Assembly (NCBI GenBank): GCA_011087605.1
Contig: JAALLE010000039.1
Location: forward strand, 1 to 34,129
DNA: 34,129 nucleotides
Direction: 5' to 3'
Source: Hyphomicrobiales bacterium
Lineage (GTDB): Bacteria; Pseudomonadota; Alphaproteobacteria; Rhizobiales; Rhizobiaceae
This document shows, piece after piece, positions 1 to 8,064 of the stretch. Position numbers and translations under genes: made by a program. Position 1 is the stretch's first letter, and the number at the start of each line of letters is the position of its first letter. Below the pieces are notes generated by a model. That model was given only the letters and a program-made list of their open reading frames with translations, did no database searches and was not told the origin of the DNA.

Positions 1-51
1 GTCTGATGGGCCGTCTATAAAAGCATCAGGTTGGGGTAGCTGGGTAGTTAC
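1..51. mobile_element. Terminus of an insertion sequence (IS66-like end), rest lies outside the window
   Basis: Bases 34-51 end in GGGTAGCTGGGTAGTTAC. The same string, with one mismatch and in inverted orientation, opens the element at the other edge of the window (34078 on). Position 51/52 is also the exact point where the 585-bp protease duplication begins, so the element end and the gene break coincide. Ends of the form GTAA...TTAC are known for the IS66 family, which makes 8-bp target duplications; the neighbouring AACTTGGG (52-59) would be one copy. No transposase is visible because only the last 51 bp are present. The family assignment is tentative. That this is a repeat terminus is well supported by its double occurrence at two gene breaks. 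Confidence 0.6.
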
Positions 52-636
52 AACTTGGGGCGACCCAAATCGAACTTTCAACCAGTCTGGTGGCTGAAGA
101 GGGGTCCTTTCTCGGTATTTCCGGCCATGATGACATCTGGTTTGGCGGCACCACGGAATTGGCCACCGGCCAACTGGCATGGTGCCACAGCTTGAACGAA
201 GACCTGACCCTAACCGGTCGCATTGAACTTGGATCCGTCGCGGCAGGTGGCGGCGAGGGCGGCGGCCAGGCCAGCCTGATTTCCAAAATGGATATGGCGA
301 TCTACAGCGGCTTTGAACTGGGGCTGCAGCAGTCTGCTGTGCTCACTGGAAACGACCAGCTGACCATCTGGGCCAGCCAACCAATGCGGATCGAAGAATC
401 CGGCATGGTGCTGACGCTGCCATCCGGTCGCACCAGGGACGGCACGATCCTATATCAGGATCATACTGCCAATCTGACGCCGCAGGATCGGCAGATCGAT
501 ATCGGTTTGAGCTATGGCATTGACTGGCCGGAACAGGACGCCTCATTGCAGATTGGCATTATGCACAGTTTCAACGAAGGCCACGTCGCCGGTCAAAATG
601 CCACTGCCATAGCCGCCCGTCACGCCATCCGGTTTT
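52..636 (+). repeat. 585-bp direct repeat, copy 1 (copy 2 at 2881-3465)
   Basis: The two copies lie 2829 bp apart and differ at three positions (99.5% identity). Copy 1 starts exactly at the IS terminus and both copies end one base into the stop codon (TAG versus TGA); sequence after that is unrelated. The sharp loss of similarity at the end of the coding region, with near identity inside it, suggests recent duplication or gene conversion limited to the barrel-coding segment. Confidence 0.95.
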
Positions 637-638
637 AG
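52..638 (+). pseudogene. 3' fragment of a second subtilisin-type autotransporter gene, cut by the IS end
   Basis: This reading frame is the C-terminal beta-barrel part of a protein almost identical to the protease at 900-3467. Bases 52-636 match 2881-3465 with only three differences: 105 T/C (Ser to Pro), 113 C/T and 605 T/C (both silent). Upstream, the frame meets a stop (TAG, 45-47) inside the IS terminus, so no signal peptide or catalytic domain is attached. A GTG at 90 could in principle start a 182-residue product, but it lacks an export signal. The frame closes with TAG at 636-638 after Ile-Arg-Phe, a barrel-type aromatic end. Most likely it is the tail of a tandem paralogue whose front half lies beyond the insertion sequence. 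Confidence 0.8.
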
Positions 639-764
639 CGGGTAACGAGGGGCGCGGTGAAGCCACGCTCTCTCGTTGCAATTCAAACACACAGGAGGAC
701 ACCTGATAGCCAGCGTTGACAGGAAGGTCTGGTGCGCCCGATAACCCGCTGATTTATCGACGAT

Positions 765-795
765 TTGCATATTTGTGCAGTCCCCAAATTATATT
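765..795 (+). promoter_or_regulatory. Possible sigma70-type promoter for the protease gene
   Basis: TTGCAT (765-770) and TATATT (790-795) lie 19 bp apart, slightly wide for a sigma70 promoter, about 105 bp before the protease start. The rest of 639-899 holds no convincing gene; it contains an AGGAGG-like stretch near 693 with no reading frame behind it. This is a weak call based on consensus matches only. Confidence 0.25.
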
Positions 796-899
796 CCTGC
801 CGTGGTGCGCACAGGTGCAGGGAAGCTAACTTCTCAGAAGTATTGATTCCCGGACATCGGAGGTTCTTCCGATGAAGGGTGGTTCTGGGAGACGCTGGT

Positions 900-3467
900 G
901 TGAAGCGACTAGTTCTATGGATTTGCCGCATTAGTATACTCACATTATTAGCCTTCAATTTAAGTGCGTGTGGGGGCGGGGGCAGCTCAACCGATTCTGT
1001 TGTGACATCTGATCCGGTTGATCCAGATGAACCAGTTGATCCAGATGAACCAGATGATCCGACCGACGTGGATATTTCAAATTTATTGGAGTTTCTGACC
1101 GCGGCCAAAAAGGTTTGGGCGGATCATGGAAGCGGCGGCTTGGATGCCGTAATTGCCGAGTTGGAAAATACGGACAACGACACCTATTACGATATCGAGC
1201 AAATCGAGCAATTTATTTTGGGGTATCCGGAATATCTGGCCACGGCACCTACTCACGGTGGGACTAACGGTTTTGCCCACCCCTTCACCCTGACAAATGT
1301 TTACAAGGCTTGGGCTGCGGGGTTGACCGGCAAAGGAAAGTTGATCGCGATTTCTGACGGCGGAATTGACGTTTCCCACCCGGATTTGCTGGTAAAAACC
1401 AACGTTAAATGCCTTGTTGATGAGACCACGAACTGTCCGACAATCGAGGAAAATCCGAGTATGGGTAGTCATGGGACCGCTGTTGGAGTTGTTGCCGCAG
1501 GCGGTTTCTCGGGAGGTGAGTTATTGGGGGTGGCGCCGGAGGCTGACCTGTTGTTGATGTCCATGGATGCGGGTTCAACGGCCGAAATTGCCCTGTCGCA
1601 CGGTGCTGTGGTATTGAGCAATAGTTGGGGCTGGGGTGAATGGATTTTGGTCGGTGGTGCCATAAGTCACGATATTTTGGCAGAGCGGTATGACGACTTC
1701 CAGGAATCTGGAGTTGTTGTTTTTACTAAGCCTAACCAAAAAAAGGATGTTGGATTGGATTGGCTTTCACTACCAACGGATTTGCCACATTTTTACGCGG
1801 AACTGCGGGACGCTTGGATATCGGTCATCAATGGGCGATTCAAACTGGATAGCGATGGAAAAGTAGTTCAGGCCATTTGTGATTCAGGTCCTTGCAATCT
1901 CAGTGCCCCATGGTGTTTGGCGGGCAATGGTCATGTGCGGATTGCCAGGTCAGGTGGTGGCTATGTCAGTGGAGCAGGCACTTCCTTTGTTGCCCCTCAG
2001 GTTGCAGGTGCTGTGGCATTGCTGGCCGAGGCGTTTCCAAACCTGTCCCCAGCGGATTGGACAGCGCGGCTTCTCGCCAGTGCCAACAACAGTTGGTTCT
2101 TGACGCCTGGTCAGCCCGGTTACGATGCGACTGTTACCCTTGAAGACCGTTGTTGGAACAATAACGCCGTCTGTCATTCCTATTCCCTTGAATGGGGACA
2201 CGGCATCATGGACGTGGCTGCCGCCCTGAGTCCGATTGGTGGTCTCAGCCTGCTGGGCGGAACCACGGTTCAGTCCGCTAACCGCACCGCTTTGTCCGAT
2301 GCGAATGTCACCGCACCCACCGGCAGCATGAGGGCGTTGCAGCAATCCCTTTCCGTGCCACTGACCACATTCGACGCCCTGAACGGTAATTTTTCAATTC
2401 CCGCAATCAATCTGGTGAGCGAGCAGGACACAAGCGATACCGCCCGCACCCTGCTGCAGCGATTGAAACAGTATGATACAAGCCAACCGGTCAACTATTC
2501 AGCGGGCCGTTACTCAATGACCGCATCGCAACAGATGACCAACATCGGCCTGCCAAGCGAATTTGAATTTCAGCACGTCGTCCGCGGCAGCGAACGGCTT
2601 GCAACCTTCGGCTTTACCAGTGGTGATACAACCGTAGCCCCACATTTCGGTGGCCTGCACATCTCCTATGCCACCAATGCCACAGGGCTGGGCGCTCTGC
2701 TCGGTGATACAGCCTACGCCACCTGGCAGTTCACCGGCGGCGAGGGCGGCGGCGGCGAGGGCGGCCACGGTGCCATACTGCCAGGCGGGATGGACAGTCT
2801 CAGCCTGTTCGGCTTTGCCGGTGAAAACCGAAATAACGAAGAAGGCTCAATTGCCGGCCTCGGCCTGCGCTATGGTATTGAACTTGGGGCGACCCAAATC
2901 GAACTTTCAACCAGTCTGGTGGCTGAAGAGGGGCCCTTTCTTGGTATTTCCGGCCATGATGACATCTGGTTTGGCGGCACCACGGAATTGGCCACCGGCC
3001 AACTGGCATGGTGCCACAGCTTGAACGAAGACCTGACCCTAACCGGTCGCATTGAACTTGGATCCGTCGCGGCAGGTGGCGGCGAGGGCGGCGGCCAGGC
3101 CAGCCTGATTTCCAAAATGGATATGGCGATCTACAGCGGCTTTGAACTGGGGCTGCAGCAGTCTGCTGTGCTCACTGGAAACGACCAGCTGACCATCTGG
3201 GCCAGCCAACCAATGCGGATCGAAGAATCCGGCATGGTGCTGACGCTGCCATCCGGTCGCACCAGGGACGGCACGATCCTATATCAGGATCATACTGCCA
3301 ATCTGACGCCGCAGGATCGGCAGATCGATATCGGTTTGAGCTATGGCATTGACTGGCCGGAACAGGACGCCTCATTGCAGATTGGCATTATGCACAGTTT
3401 CAACGAAGGCCACGTCGCCGGTCAAAATGCCACCGCCATAGCCGCCCGTCACGCCATCCGGTTTTGA
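900..3467 (+). CDS. Subtilisin-family (S8) serine protease, lipoprotein with C-terminal autotransporter-like barrel
   Basis: Predicted cell-surface protease of 855 residues. The GTG at 900 is preferred because GGGAGA lies about 8 bp upstream; a GTG at 879 would add seven residues. A hydrophobic leader ends in a lipobox (Leu-Ser-Ala-Cys24) followed by a Gly/Ser run and an acidic Asp-Pro-Glu spacer encoded by an 18-bp tandem repeat (1017-1052). The S8 domain spans about residues 135-450 with Asp153 (SDGGID), His191 (SHGTAVG), the oxyanion Asn241 (SNSWGW) and Ser362 (GTSFVAP), so the triad is complete. The remaining part alternates polar and hydrophobic residues, carries Gly/Glu-rich loops near 2739-2765 and 3081-3092, and ends in Ile-Arg-Phe like an outer-membrane barrel. 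The combination of lipobox, subtilisin domain and barrel recalls Bordetella SphB1. The substrate is unknown. Confidence 0.85.
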   Translation: MKRLVLWICRISILTLLAFNLSACGGGGSSTDSVVTSDPVDPDEPVDPDEPDDPTDVDISNLLEFLTAAKKVWADHGSGGLDAVIAELENTDNDTYYDIEQIEQFILGYPEYLATAPTHGGTNGFAHPFTLTNVYKAWAAGLTGKGKLIAISDGGIDVSHPDLLVKTNVKCLVDETTNCPTIEENPSMGSHGTAVGVVAAGGFSGGELLGVAPEADLLLMSMDAGSTAEIALSHGAVVLSNSWGWGEWILVGGAISHDILAERYDDFQESGVVVFTKPNQKKDVGLDWLSLPTDLPHFYAELRDAWISVINGRFKLDSDGKVVQAICDSGPCNLSAPWCLAGNGHVRIARSGGGYVSGAGTSFVAPQVAGAVALLAEAFPNLSPADWTARLLASANNSWFLTPGQPGYDATVTLEDRCWNNNAVCHSYSLEWGHGIMDVAAALSPIGGLSLLGGTTVQSANRTALSDANVTAPTGSMRALQQSLSVPLTTFDALNGNFSIPAINLVSEQDTSDTARTLLQRLKQYDTSQPVNYSAGRYSMTASQQMTNIGLPSEFEFQHVVRGSERLATFGFTSGDTTVAPHFGGLHISYATNATGLGALLGDTAYATWQFTGGEGGGGEGGHGAILPGGMDSLSLFGFAGENRNNEEGSIAGLGLRYGIELGATQIELSTSLVAEEGPFLGISGHDDIWFGGTTELATGQLAWCHSLNEDLTLTGRIELGSVAAGGGEGGGQASLISKMDMAIYSGFELGLQQSAVLTGNDQLTIWASQPMRIEESGMVLTLPSGRTRDGTILYQDHTANLTPQDRQIDIGLSYGIDWPEQDASLQIGIMHSFNEGHVAGQNATAIAARHAIRF
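1017..1052 (+). repeat. Two 18-bp tandem repeats encoding the acidic linker
   Basis: GTTGATCCAGATGAACCA occurs twice in a row (1017-1034, 1035-1052), with partial copies on both sides. It encodes Val-Asp-Pro-Asp-Glu-Pro units just after the lipidated cysteine. Length changes by slippage would stay in frame and alter the distance between membrane anchor and protease domain. Confidence 0.85.
2739..2765 (+). repeat. Gly-Glu minisatellite, 12-bp unit GGCGAGGGCGGC
   Basis: Two perfect 12-bp units (2739-2750, 2754-2765) separated by GGC encode Gly-Glu-Gly-Gly loops in the barrel domain. Single copies of the same unit occur at 252-263 and 3081-3092, and a five-unit array of close relatives sits in the acyl-CoA ligase gene (4656-4715, opposite strand). 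Confidence 0.8.
2881..3465 (+). repeat. 585-bp direct repeat, copy 2
   Basis: Near-identical to 52-636 (three substitutions). This copy lies inside the complete protease gene and encodes its last 195 residues, from the strand that begins Glu-Leu-Gly-Ala-Thr to the terminal Phe. Confidence 0.95.
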
Positions 3468-3470
3468 ATT

Positions 3471-5225
3471 TTATGTTCCCAGACATTGGTCTCGCAGTGC
3501 ACGGCGATCAGTTTTGTCGGTGGCGCCACGGGGCAGGTCTTCGCTCTGAAACCAGTAATGGTCGGGAATTTTGAATGCCGCGATATGGTCTGCGAGGAAT
3601 TCTCTCAGTTCCGCTGCATCGACCGAATGGCCCGTTCGGATCTGAATGCCGGCCCCTACCACTTCGCCCAACCTCTCGTCGGGAACCGCAAAAACGCCTG
3701 CTTCCTGCACGGCGGGATGCCGGTGCAATGCCCCCTCCACATCAAGGCAGGCAATGTTTTCCCCGCCCCGGATAATGATATTTTTCTTGCGGTCGACAAT
3801 CGTGACATAACCTTCGTCATCCACCCATGCCAGATCGCCGGTGCGCAACCAGCCATCGTTCAGCACTTCTGCGGTTGCTTCCGGCTGGTTCAGATAACAG
3901 CGCATATTGGCCGCACTTTTGACGGCGATCTCGCCAACGGTGCCATTTGGAATCTGGGCGCCGTCGTCGTCTAGAATTTTTAATTGCTGCAGCGGTGGAT
4001 ACAGGCGGCCCGCGGCGGTCGGATGCGCCACGTAGTCGGGACCCATAATTCCGATTCCAATCGCGTTGGTCTCTGTCATGCCCCAGCCGGATGCGATCGC
4101 TGCCTGAGGAAAACAATCCTGCAATTGAGCTACCTGATTGGGAGGACGCTTGGCACCGCCGGATCCAACAAATTCCAGCGATGGAAGTTCGATTTTGAGG
4201 CGTTGCGCTGTTTCCATCAGGTCGGCGGACTGGGTTGGAACGCCCATGAAACGGGTAATCTGTTCCTGCTGAATCAGCCTCATGGCTTCTTGCGTATCCC
4301 ATTTGTACATCAGAACCAGCCTGGAACCCATGGGAATGCTGAGCAGAAACATGGAATGGGTGGCCGTGACATGAAACAGCGGCGTGATGACCAGGGCGGC
4401 CTGAGGGCGAACCGGTTTTTGTGCCAATATTTCCGGTTCCACCATCAATGGCATCAACAACTGGGTCAGCCACCAGCTGTAGATGGCCGATACCGCTCCG
4501 CGATGGGTTAATACGACGCCTTTTGGATGCCCGGTTGTGCCCGACGAATACATGACCGCGAAATCATCATCAGGATGAATGGGGTTTGTTGGCCATGCAT
4601 CGCTTTCGGCCATCTGCATCAGTTCTGAAAAATCCAGTCCTGCCTTGCTCTCGCCGCCGACCTCGCCGCCGACCTCGCCGCTGCCCTCGCCGCTGCCCTC
4701 GCCGTCACCCTCGTCGCCGCGCACGCCAATCAAACGAAGTCCGCGTTTGTCAACCAGCGGTTGCAGGCGCTGAAGGCGTTCGCTGTCGGCAAAGACCAGC
4801 TTTGCACCGCTGTCCTCCAGTGCATAGTCCAGCTCCTCGGTGGTCCACCAGCCGTTCATGAATACAATTACAGCGCCGATATTAATTGTCGCCATTTTGG
4901 CAATCAGCAATTCCGGGTAATTGCGCATGGCAAGCGCAACTTTATCGCCAGGCCTGATACCCAATTTTCGGCTGAGCACATCCGAGAGGCGATTTGCATC
5001 GCGGCAGAATTCATCATAGGTCCAGCGCTCGTCGCCATAGACCAGATAATCGTCCAACCCCTTGCCATGGGCTGACCGGTGTTGTTGCAGCATGGCGCGC
5101 AGATTTTCAGGGGCATTTTTTAATATTGTGTAGTCGACGCCCCGGATCGATTTCGTGTCCAGGGCAAACCTTGGATCTGTTGAGGTCATATGATCGGCCG
5201 CCTGCTGTAGCGTCATCACACTCAT
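3471..5225 (-). CDS. AMP-forming acyl-CoA synthetase (fatty-acid/CoA ligase) with a Gly-Glu repeat insertion
   Basis: Activates a carboxylic acid as acyl-AMP and transfers it to CoA. Family marks run in order: P-loop SSGTTGHPKG (about residues 226-235), GWGMTETN, a GDLAWVDDEGYV plus DRKKNIIIRGGENI hinge, and a C-terminal GATDKTDRRAL with the expected catalytic lysine. At about 584 residues it is longer than usual family members. Part of the excess is an insertion around residues 170-192, Gly-Glu-Gly-Ser-like and encoded by a 12-bp tandem repeat, on the surface of the N-terminal domain before the P-loop. ATG 5225 is chosen; GTG 5243 is an in-frame alternative and neither has a strong ribosome site. 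It is divergent from the CurA-like reductase. Substrate chain length cannot be read from the sequence. Confidence 0.9.
   Translation of the reverse strand: MSVMTLQQAADHMTSTDPRFALDTKSIRGVDYTILKNAPENLRAMLQQHRSAHGKGLDDYLVYGDERWTYDEFCRDANRLSDVLSRKLGIRPGDKVALAMRNYPELLIAKMATINIGAVIVFMNGWWTTEELDYALEDSGAKLVFADSERLQRLQPLVDKRGLRLIGVRGDEGDGEGSGEGSGEVGGEVGGESKAGLDFSELMQMAESDAWPTNPIHPDDDFAVMYSSGTTGHPKGVVLTHRGAVSAIYSWWLTQLLMPLMVEPEILAQKPVRPQAALVITPLFHVTATHSMFLLSIPMGSRLVLMYKWDTQEAMRLIQQEQITRFMGVPTQSADLMETAQRLKIELPSLEFVGSGGAKRPPNQVAQLQDCFPQAAIASGWGMTETNAIGIGIMGPDYVAHPTAAGRLYPPLQQLKILDDDGAQIPNGTVGEIAVKSAANMRCYLNQPEATAEVLNDGWLRTGDLAWVDDEGYVTIVDRKKNIIIRGGENIACLDVEGALHRHPAVQEAGVFAVPDERLGEVVGAGIQIRTGHSVDAAELREFLADHIAAFKIPDHYWFQSEDLPRGATDKTDRRALRDQCLGT
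4656..4715 (-). repeat. Five-unit 12-bp minisatellite inside the acyl-CoA ligase gene
   Basis: On the minus strand the units are GACGAGGGTGAC, GGCGAGGGCAGC (twice) and GGCGAGGTCGGC (twice), followed by a partial GGCGAG. They encode Gly-Glu-Gly-Ser/Gly-Glu-Val-Gly. The consensus GGCGAGGKCRGC is the same as the unit in the neighbouring protease gene (2739-2765), although the two proteins are unrelated. Paired identical neighbours indicate recent unit duplication. Confidence 0.85.
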
Positions 5226-5354
5226 CGTCGATTTCACCCCCACCTGGTTTTTTCATTCCGCCCACAAATAGGGAATATTTGATGCGACTTCCGGTTCCCT
5301 ACCGAACACAACGACTCTAAGCTGTTGGGCGAAACTTTATCCGGGAGAACTTCC

Positions 5355-6422
5355 ATGTCCACCTCTATTCCCCAGACCATGCAACGAATTGTTTTGGCGG
5401 CCCGACCACAGGGTGCGCCGAAAGCCACTGACTTTCGTCTTGAAAGCATCGACATGCCGGAGCCGGGTCCCGGGGAATTTTTGGTAAAAACCCTGTGGTT
5501 GTCGCTCGATCCCTATATGCGTGGACGGATGGATGACAGCAAAAGCTATGCCGCGTCAATTGCCATTGATGCGCCGATGGAAGGTGGCTGTGTCGGTGAG
5601 GTGATTGCCTCGAACCATCCAAAATTTGCGGTGGGAGATTTTGTTGAAGACCGGCTTGGATGGCAGAGCCATGCAATCAGCAAAGGGCAGGGTGTGCGCA
5701 AGCTTGATCCCTCAATTGCACCTCTGTCCACAGCGGTGGGCGTTTTGGGTATGCCGGGCATCACGGCCTATGTCGGGTTGAATACCCATGGGCGACCCAA
5801 ATCCGGAGAAACGCTGGTCGTCGGTGCTGCAACCGGGGCGGTTGGTTCATTGGTCGGGCAATTGGCCAAGGCTCAAGGCTTGAGAGTGGTTGGTGTCGCT
5901 GGTGGTGCAGAAAAGTGCACCTATGCGGTTGAACAATTGGGATTTGATGCCTGCCTTGATCATCGCGCCGCAGAAGATGCGTCCGCATTGCGTTCGCAAC
6001 TGGCTCAGGCCTGTCCAGACGGTGTGGATATCTATTTTGAAAATGTTGGCGGCAAAACACTGGAAGCTGTTTTGCCATTGATGAACGTTCATGGTCGTAT
6101 TCCGGTATGCGGCATGATCGGCTGGTATAATGCAGGTGCCCTGGGAGGTAGTATTTCGAGCGGACCAAACATCATGCCAAAAGTCTGGCGAACCATTCTC
6201 GTCAATCGCTTGTCGGTGCAGGGGTTTATTATTACTGACCATTACGATCAGTTTCCGAATTTTCTCAAGGAGGTATCGGCACTAATCGCGCAGGGCAAGG
6301 TGGTCTACCGCGAATCCATTGCCGAAGGACTTGAATCTGCACCGCAGGCATTCATGAAACTGCTGGAAGGTGGAAATTTCGGCAAGCAATTGGTAGCTGT
6401 TTCGCCCGACCCGACGCGGTAA
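5355..6422 (+). CDS. NADP-dependent MDR oxidoreductase, CurA / alkenal-reductase type
   Basis: Zinc-independent medium-chain reductase of 355 residues that would use NADPH to reduce the double bond of alpha,beta-unsaturated carbonyls. The N-terminal substrate domain contains SLDPYMRGRM, a typical CurA/leukotriene-B4-dehydrogenase motif. The Rossmann fold carries GAATGAVGSLVGQLAK, and no structural zinc cysteines are seen. ATG 5355 follows GGGAGA at 5343-5348. It is followed 38 bp later by a glutathione transferase in the same direction, and the pair makes sense as detoxification of reactive aldehydes or enones. The physiological substrate is not determinable here. Confidence 0.9.
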   Translation: MSTSIPQTMQRIVLAARPQGAPKATDFRLESIDMPEPGPGEFLVKTLWLSLDPYMRGRMDDSKSYAASIAIDAPMEGGCVGEVIASNHPKFAVGDFVEDRLGWQSHAISKGQGVRKLDPSIAPLSTAVGVLGMPGITAYVGLNTHGRPKSGETLVVGAATGAVGSLVGQLAKAQGLRVVGVAGGAEKCTYAVEQLGFDACLDHRAAEDASALRSQLAQACPDGVDIYFENVGGKTLEAVLPLMNVHGRIPVCGMIGWYNAGALGGSISSGPNIMPKVWRTILVNRLSVQGFIITDHYDQFPNFLKEVSALIAQGKVVYRESIAEGLESAPQAFMKLLEGGNFGKQLVAVSPDPTR

Positions 6423-6460
6423 TCAGGGCGAAACAATCGTTCGTAACAAGGAGGTTCATT

Positions 6461-7102
6461 ATGCTGACTGTCTGGGGACGTAAAACTTCCTCCAATGTGC
6501 AGGCACTCATGTGGTGTATTGGTGAGTTGGGTCTTGACTATCAGCGCATCGATATTGGTCACCGCTTCGGTGGCAATGATAGTGAGCAATTTCTTGCGCT
6601 GAACCCGAATGGCACCGTTCCCGTACTCCAGGATGAAGACAATCCGCCGCTATGGGAAACTGGCAGTATTCTGCGCTATTTGGCAAATGCTTATGGTGGA
6701 GAAGAGTTTTGGCCCCGGGATCTCATTGCTCGGGCAAATGTCGACCGATGGGCGGAATGGGCGAAATTGAATGTGGCGCTCAAATTCACCGCTCCAATTT
6801 TCTGGCGCGTTGTGCGAACGCATTCCAGCCAACGCGATCCCTCTGCCATCAGACAGGCGACTGATGAACTGGAACATTTTCTTCGCATCGCGAATGCCCG
6901 GCTGATGAAGCACTCATTTCTGGCTGGTGATGAATTGACATTGGCGGACATACAATTTGGCCATGTCCTGTTTCGATACTACGACATCGACATTGTGCGA
7001 TCAGAATTGCCGGCCCTGAGTGATTATTATGGGAAGATAAAAAACCGTCCTGCATTTCAGCAACACGTTATGGTGTCGTATGAAGAGCTAAGAGTGGTCT
7101 AG
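6461..7102 (+). CDS. Glutathione S-transferase family protein
   Basis: A 213-residue protein of normal GST length. The N-terminal thioredoxin-like domain starts with VWGRKTSSNVQ, where a Ser/Thr can activate glutathione. It continues with NPNGTVPVL (cis-proline) and ETGSILRYLA, which contacts the gamma-glutamyl group. The helical C-terminal domain has FLAGDELTLADIQFG, the usual folding motif with a buried Asp. The start is secure: AAGGAGG lies a few bases before the ATG. It probably shares a transcript with the upstream CurA-like reductase, and together they may handle electrophiles. Substrate is unknown. Confidence 0.93.
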   Translation: MLTVWGRKTSSNVQALMWCIGELGLDYQRIDIGHRFGGNDSEQFLALNPNGTVPVLQDEDNPPLWETGSILRYLANAYGGEEFWPRDLIARANVDRWAEWAKLNVALKFTAPIFWRVVRTHSSQRDPSAIRQATDELEHFLRIANARLMKHSFLAGDELTLADIQFGHVLFRYYDIDIVRSELPALSDYYGKIKNRPAFQQHVMVSYEELRVV

Positions 7103-7185
7103 CCATGTGGTTGCACAACCACCGTTCGGTTGGATAGCTCGTTTCCGCGATATCAATCAGTCTGAATTTTAAGGAATGACACGCA

Positions 7186-8064
7186 ATGGCCGCTGATATG
7201 ACCATTGACAACATGCGCGGTATTGGCTGGGCGTTGGTGGCGGCTGCGATGTTTGCTTTCACGGCAGCGCTGGCAAAGGTCGCAATCGAGGATTATCATG
7301 TCCTGCAGATTCTGTTCTTTCGGCAGCTGGTTGTATTGATATCCTCGTTGCCGGCGATAGCCCCGACATTTCCCGACAGTTTGAAGACCCCACACATCAA
7401 GGCCCATGCAATCAGGCTTTCGGGCGCTTTTGTTGCCTTGTCCTGCAGCATCTGGGCGGTGGCTGTATTGCCTTTGACGACAGCAACAACCCTGGCCTTT
7501 GCGCAGGTCTTTTTTGTTGCCCTGCTGGCCATGTGGTTTTTGAATGAACCGGTGGGCAAGGTCCGAATTACTGCCATTGTCATCGGATTTATCGGCGTGG
7601 TGATTGTCATGCGCCCGGGTACCGAAGGATTGTTCAATTCCTATGCACTTATTCCACTGGCCGGTGCATTGGGGGCTGCGATCGCCATCGTCTCCGTACG
7701 GCGTTTGTCGCAAGTAGAGACAACTGCGACCTTGCTGACCTATCAGGCGATTTTCGTTGGTCTGCTGGCCGGGTTGCCGCTGATCTGGCTTTGGAGAACT
7801 CCCGATCTGATGGGCCTGCTATTGCTGTTGTCCATGGGCGTGCTGGCGGCCGTTGGTCAATGGGTCGGGATCAGGGCTTTGCGCCTGGGTGAAGTCAGCG
7901 TGATTGGCAATATTGAATATACCAAACTGATCTACGCTGCCATTTTAGGCTATGTTCTGTTTCAGGAAATTCCCGACATCTACACCATTGCAGGGGCGGC
8001 TATCATCGTTGTGTCGGCAATTTACATTTTTCACCGGGAGACCCTCCACAAGAAGACGAATTGA
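7186..8064 (+). CDS. EamA/DMT-family drug-metabolite transporter
   Basis: A 292-residue inner-membrane protein with about ten hydrophobic helices, arranged as two EamA repeats (roughly residues 10-140 and 150-285). Members export amino acids, metabolites or drugs; the substrate cannot be assigned. AAGGA lies about 10 bp before ATG 7186. It follows the GST gene after 83 bp in the same direction. Its TGA stop (8062-8064) directly touches the stop of the convergent hydrolase, so the two genes end back to back in the palindrome TGATCA with no terminator between them. Confidence 0.9.
   Translation: MAADMTIDNMRGIGWALVAAAMFAFTAALAKVAIEDYHVLQILFFRQLVVLISSLPAIAPTFPDSLKTPHIKAHAIRLSGAFVALSCSIWAVAVLPLTTATTLAFAQVFFVALLAMWFLNEPVGKVRITAIVIGFIGVVIVMRPGTEGLFNSYALIPLAGALGAAIAIVSVRRLSQVETTATLLTYQAIFVGLLAGLPLIWLWRTPDLMGLLLLLSMGVLAAVGQWVGIRALRLGEVSVIGNIEYTKLIYAAILGYVLFQEIPDIYTIAGAAIIVVSAIYIFHRETLHKKTN

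Noticed and set aside
90-638. A 182-residue protein starting at GTG 90
   Set aside because: It is the tail of a beta-barrel domain with no export signal; the start is an internal Val codon of the intact homologue and the true upstream part is cut by the IS end.
4579-4861. Arg/Pro-rich or Ser/Pro-rich plus-strand frames over the minisatellite
   Set aside because: Low-complexity shadow of the acyl-CoA ligase repeat on the opposite strand.
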